A stretch of DNA of 64,000 bases from Mycobacterium sp. 236(2023) (GTDB lineage Bacteria > Actinomycetota > Actinomycetes > Mycobacteriales > Mycobacteriaceae). The stretch's first letter is position 1; the number at the start of each line of letters is the position of its first letter. The DNA lies in the NCBI RefSeq assembly GCF_029623955.1, contig NZ_JARSBP010000001.1:62001-126000 (forward strand), given 5' to 3'. This document shows positions 60,970 through 64,000 of the stretch, in pieces. The notes under the pieces are model-generated. The model saw only the letters and a program-made list of their open reading frames with translations, did no database searches and was not told the origin of the DNA. The position numbers were made by a program, and so were the translations under genes.

Positions 60970-61761
60970 CTAGTGCCCGGCAAGTCTCTTGTTGACCAGC
61001 CGGGTGAGCCACGCCGGTGAGAAGCGTGCACCCGCAGCCAGCACCTTGGCCTGTAACCCGACCGGATAGTGCACCTGTGCCAAGGCTTTTCGCGCCCACG
61101 AGGCATCCACCGCGGCGACGATATCTTCGGCGATGTTCTGCGCGGTGAGGCGGATTCCCAGCGACTGCGTGGTGCCGGTCTTGAGGTCCTTGGTCATCGC
61201 TGTGTTCACGTACAGCGGCCACATGTCGATGACGCGGATCCCGTACCGCGCCCACTCGAGGTTCAACGCTTCGGTGATGGCTCGGACGAAGAACTTGGTC
61301 GCAGAGTAATTCGCCAACTCGGCCTGGCCGTAGATCGCCGATGCGGAAGCCAGGTTGACGACGACAGCACCCGGCGAGTCCTTCAAGTACGGGAACGCCG
61401 CATGCAGTCCGTTGACCACACCTGTGACGTTGACCCCGATTTCGCGGTGGTGCACATCGAGCGGGATCTCCTCGAAGCGGCCCGCGTTCAGCAGGCCGGC
61501 GTTGTTGATGAGCACGTCGATACGACCGCCGGACGAGTCGGCGAACTCACCGAGCCGCTCGGCGACCTCGGCGGCGTCGGTGACGTCGAGGTGCCCGACG
61601 ACAGGAATACCGCCGACCGCGGTGATGTCGGCGGCCAGCACGCGCAGGCCGCCCTCGTCGATGTCGTAGCCGCCGACCCGGTATCCACGCGCGGCGAACA
61701 GCAGCGCCGTAGCACGCCCGATGCCGGTCGCGGCGCCGGTGATGAACACGGATCTGGTCAT
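60970..61761 (-). CDS. Short-chain dehydrogenase/reductase
   Basis: 263-residue SDR with TGAATGIG near residues 9-16, a DIDEG acidic end of strand 2 suggesting NAD(H), NNAG near 90, and NYSATKFFVRAI as the catalytic tyrosine/lysine. The C-terminal tail (GARFSPAWLTRLVNKRLAGH) is basic and hydrophobic and may bind membrane, as in the acyl-chain SDRs of this group. It starts 16 bp after tspO ends, so the two are likely co-transcribed. Confidence 0.88.
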   Translation of the reverse strand: MTRSVFITGAATGIGRATALLFAARGYRVGGYDIDEGGLRVLAADITAVGGIPVVGHLDVTDAAEVAERLGEFADSSGGRIDVLINNAGLLNAGRFEEIPLDVHHREIGVNVTGVVNGLHAAFPYLKDSPGAVVVNLASASAIYGQAELANYSATKFFVRAITEALNLEWARYGIRVIDMWPLYVNTAMTKDLKTGTTQSLGIRLTAQNIAEDIVAAVDASWARKALAQVHYPVGLQAKVLAAGARFSPAWLTRLVNKRLAGH

Positions 61762-61777
61762 GTACGCCTCTCAGTCG

Positions 61778-62272
61778 TCAGTTGTTGAGTTGCCACACAG
61801 CGAAGTTCAGACACAACGCGAACGCTGACCACGCCAGGTAAGGCAGCAGCAGGACTCCCGCGAGGGCACTGCGCCGCAAGAACGCAACGACGGTCGCGAC
61901 GAGCACCACGAGCAGGACGCTCAACTCGACGAAAGCCACCCCTCTCCAGCCCAAACCGAAGAACAACGGGGTCCACGCAGCATTGAGCGCCAGTTGGATC
62001 CCGTACAACGTGAGTGCGCGCGTCGTCTCCGGTGCGGGTCCTGTCCGCCACACCAGCCACGCGGCGACCGCCATCAGGACGTAGAGCACGGTCCAGGTGG
62101 GGCCGAACACCCATGACGGCGGCGCGAATCCGGGCTGCTGGAGGCGTCCGTAGTCCTCGGATGCGCTCGCGGTCGCCAACCCGCCGAGGGCAGACGCTGC
62201 GACCACGGCGAGGATCGAGAGCACCAACGCGAGGACCGACCGGGAGCGAGTTGTCGAATGTTCGGTCACCAT
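61778..62272 (-). CDS. tspO: TspO/MBR family membrane protein
   Basis: 164 residues with five membrane helices. The tryptophan-rich family motifs are present: LQQPGFAPPSWVFGPTWTVLYVLMAVAAWLVWR and QLALNAAWTPLFFGLGWRGVAFVE, ending LNFAVWQLNN. TspO binds porphyrins or cholesterol and acts in stress responses. I start at ATG 62272, 7 nt after TAGCCT (62280-62285), which implies a leaderless message; the longer frame reaches into the PKS gene. Confidence 0.9.
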   Translation of the reverse strand: MVTEHSTTRSRSVLALVLSILAVVAASALGGLATASASEDYGRLQQPGFAPPSWVFGPTWTVLYVLMAVAAWLVWRTGPAPETTRALTLYGIQLALNAAWTPLFFGLGWRGVAFVELSVLLVVLVATVVAFLRRSALAGVLLLPYLAWSAFALCLNFAVWQLNN

Positions 62273-62279
62273 GGCCCGC

Positions 62280-62285
62280 AGGCTA
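62280..62285 (-). promoter_or_regulatory. -10 box of tspO
   Basis: TAGCCT on the minus strand, 7 nt before the ATG and overlapping the 3' end of the PKS gene. Confidence 0.4.
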
Positions 62286-64000
62286 CCCCGTCGAATCTGC
62301 TTCCCCGGCGGGCTTTTCGTGGCCGTTCGGTGACGCTTCCTCCGCATCGGGCAGCTGACCCACGAGGTACTCGGCGAGCCCGCCGATGGTCGGGTAGTCG
62401 AACACCGCCGTCGCGTTGATCGTGAACTTGCCGCCGAACTGGCTGTGCAGCCGGTTACGCAGCTCGATCGCCATCAGCGAGTCGGTACCGAGATCGAGGA
62501 ACCGGCTGGTCGCCGCGGGCGGTGACGCCAGCCTCAGGAAGTTCTGGACCTCCTTCTGCAGGAACTCGGTCACGAACCCGGCGCGCTGCGGAACCGGGAC
62601 CTCCATCAGCTGCTTCAGCAGCTCGCTGTCCCCGGTGACCTCGCCTGCGGCACTGGGCAATACAAGGTCCAGGATCGGCGGTCGCGAACTGCCGAGCACC
62701 TTTGCGGCGCGCTGCCAGTTGGCCTTGATGACGGTGGCCTGGCCTGTTCCGTTGGCGACGACCTCGGCGAGCGCCGACAGCGCCGCCGACGGATCCAGTG
62801 GAATCAGGCCCTGCGCAGAGATATTGGCGGTCGCCGCGGCCGACGACGCCATACCGCCCTGTCCCCAGGGGCCGAAGTTGATGCCCGTCGCGGGTAGGCC
62901 CTGGGCTCGGCGCTGCGCGACGAGGCCGTCCAGCAGCGCGTTGGCCGCCGCGTAGTTGGACTGGCCGGGGGACCCGAACAGGCTCGACACCGACGACGAC
63001 ACGATGAAGAAGTCCAGATCGTCGTCCTCGGTCAGGCGATCCAAGTGATAAGCACCGAAAGCCTTGGGTGCCAACGTCATCCGGAACCGATCCACACTCT
63101 GCTGGGCCAGCAGCGCATCGTCGAGGACACCTGCGAGGTGCACCACCCCGGCCAGCGGCGGCAGTTCCGCGCGGATCCGGGCCAGGAGGGCATCGACGTC
63201 GGAGGAGTCGCCGACATCGGCCGCCATCACGTGGACGCGGCACTTGTGACGCTCGGCGATGTCGTCGATGGCCTGCTGGGTGTCCGTATCGGGCGAGCGC
63301 CGGCTGGTCAGCACGATGTCGCCCGCCCCGAGGTGGGCCAGGTAGGCAGCCGTGTGCAGTCCGATCGCGCCGAGCCCACCGGTGATCAGGTAGGTCCGGT
63401 CAGCCTGCGGCTGAAGCGGATTCGGAACCTGCACGACGATCTTGCCGATGTGGCGGGCCTGCTGCATGCGGCGGAATGCCGACCGCGCCTCGGTGAGCGG
63501 ATAGATCTCGGCGGGCAGCGGTGTCCAGTCGCCGTTCGCGAGCCCGTCCGACACCTCGGTCAGCAAGCCGCGGATCCGTTCGGGTTCGGTGAACATCACC
63601 GTGTCCAGCGCGACGATCTCGTAGGCGATGTCGGGCCGGGCCTGCGTCATCTGCTCGACCGACCAGATGTCGCGCTTGGCGATCTCCGCGAAGCGGCCGT
63701 TCTGGGCGGTGGCCCGCAGCGTCGCCTCGATGAACCCTTCGCTCGTCAAGGAGTTCAGGACGACGTCAACCCCTGCGCCATCGGTGTCCGCCAGTATCTG
63801 ATCGGCGAAGTCCGTCGTCCGGGAGTCGTAGACATACTTCACACCCAGCTTGCGCAGCGTCGCACGCTTGAAAGTGCTTGCGGTGGCGAACACCTCGGCT
63901 CCACACTGCTGGGCCATCTGCACGGCCGCGAGACCCACGCCGCCGCTGGCGGCGTGGATGAGCACCTTGTCGCCCGGTTTGAGCTGGGCCCAGTCGAACG
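62283..64000 (-). CDS. Type I polyketide synthase, C-terminal ER-KR-ACP part
   Basis: The last 572 codons of a large modular PKS that continues off the right edge. Domain order: enoylreductase (HAASGGVGLAAVQMAQ NADPH motif, VLNSLTSEG), ketoreductase (LITGGLGAIGLHTAAYLA; B-type LDD in GVLDDALLAQ; SSSVSSLFGSPGQSNYAAANA with catalytic Ser/Tyr), and acyl carrier protein with phosphopantetheine serine in LGTDSLMAIELRNRL. No thioesterase follows the ACP. A full reducing set predicts saturated, probably methyl-branched chains, as in Mas/Pks5-type enzymes; which one cannot be said from this end. Confidence 0.93.
   Translation of the reverse strand, partial: FDWAQLKPGDKVLIHAASGGVGLAAVQMAQQCGAEVFATASTFKRATLRKLGVKYVYDSRTTDFADQILADTDGAGVDVVLNSLTSEGFIEATLRATAQNGRFAEIAKRDIWSVEQMTQARPDIAYEIVALDTVMFTEPERIRGLLTEVSDGLANGDWTPLPAEIYPLTEARSAFRRMQQARHIGKIVVQVPNPLQPQADRTYLITGGLGAIGLHTAAYLAHLGAGDIVLTSRRSPDTDTQQAIDDIAERHKCRVHVMAADVGDSSDVDALLARIRAELPPLAGVVHLAGVLDDALLAQQSVDRFRMTLAPKAFGAYHLDRLTEDDDLDFFIVSSSVSSLFGSPGQSNYAAANALLDGLVAQRRAQGLPATGINFGPWGQGGMASSAAATANISAQGLIPLDPSAALSALAEVVANGTGQATVIKANWQRAAKVLGSSRPPILDLVLPSAAGEVTGDSELLKQLMEVPVPQRAGFVTEFLQKEVQNFLRLASPPAATSRFLDLGTDSLMAIELRNRLHSQFGGKFTINATAVFDYPTIGGLAEYLVGQLPDAEEASPNGHEKPAGEADSTG

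Noticed and set aside
1..64000. tRNA, rRNA, insertion sequence, prophage or integrase
   Set aside because: No cloverleaf-type or rRNA sequence, transposase, integrase or attachment-site repeat was recognised by eye in any intergenic region.

Overview
This is a high-GC window from a fast-growing mycobacterium (Mycolicibacterium type). The gene order follows the Mycobacterium tuberculosis segment Rv0206c to Rv0244c: mmpL3, Rv0207c, trmB, Rv0209, Rv0210, pckA, fadD4, fadE3, Rv0216, lipW, lipC, Rv0221, Rv0223c, Rv0224c, Rv0225, Rv0226c, Rv0227c, Rv0228, aftD, Rv0236A, lpqI, Rv0238, htdX, fabG4, fadA2, fadE5. Accessory genes interrupt this backbone in several places. I assigned families from motifs and synteny by eye; no database search was run.

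Layout. 1-4044: N-terminus of mmpL3, an NYN-domain protein, trmB, and a two-gene pair of degenerate P-loop proteins. 4207-7696: GTP-dependent PEP carboxykinase and FadD4. 7693-10919: enoyl-CoA hydratase-like protein, a divergent SDR/XRE-regulator pair and a GntR regulator. 10919-21515: acyl-CoA dehydrogenases, a double-hotdog hydratase, a rearranged CoA-transferase with an amidohydrolase, esterases and a WS/DGAT wax-ester/triacylglycerol synthase. 21596-25304: esterase, acyl-CoA synthetase and acyltransferase operon resembling Rv1426c-Rv1428c. 25474-31051: SDR, arylamine N-acetyltransferase, AraC-DinB fusion, a DHFR-like protein, a FadE5 paralogue and a SnoaL-like protein. 31123-34620: aldehyde dehydrogenase, methyltransferase and glycosyltransferase. 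34624-37243: cytochrome P450 divergent from a DUF2236 (MpaB-like) gene flanked by two small two-helix membrane proteins. 37184-41468: envelope block with an Rv0226c-like membrane protein, PgfA and a TmaT-like acyltransferase. 41465-44511: quinone-reductase/MarR pair and an acyl-CoA ligase. 44504-50767: AftD, DUF2613, a universal stress protein and LpqI. 50833-59640: TetR, HtdX, FabG4, FadA2, an F6-like sRNA candidate, an LLM oxidoreductase, two membrane proteins and FadE5. 59877-64000: NAD(P)-binding protein, SDR, TspO and the C-terminal end of a type I polyketide synthase.

Themes. Lipid activation, beta-oxidation and lipid storage (FadD, FadE, FadA, FabG4, HtdX, WS/DGAT, Lip) sit next to mycolate and arabinan envelope genes (MmpL3, PgfA, TmaT, AftD). 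Several promoters look leaderless, with a TANNNT box 6-8 nt before the start codon. Intergenic DNA contains operator-like palindromes in recognisable sets: KstR-type sites, TTGAC-N4-GTCAA sites, and a 16-bp TTAC/GTAA palindrome shared by fabG4/fadA2 and fadE5. It also contains dispersed hairpin repeats. No gap between genes exceeds 300 bp. I found no tRNA, rRNA, IS element, prophage or CRISPR array.
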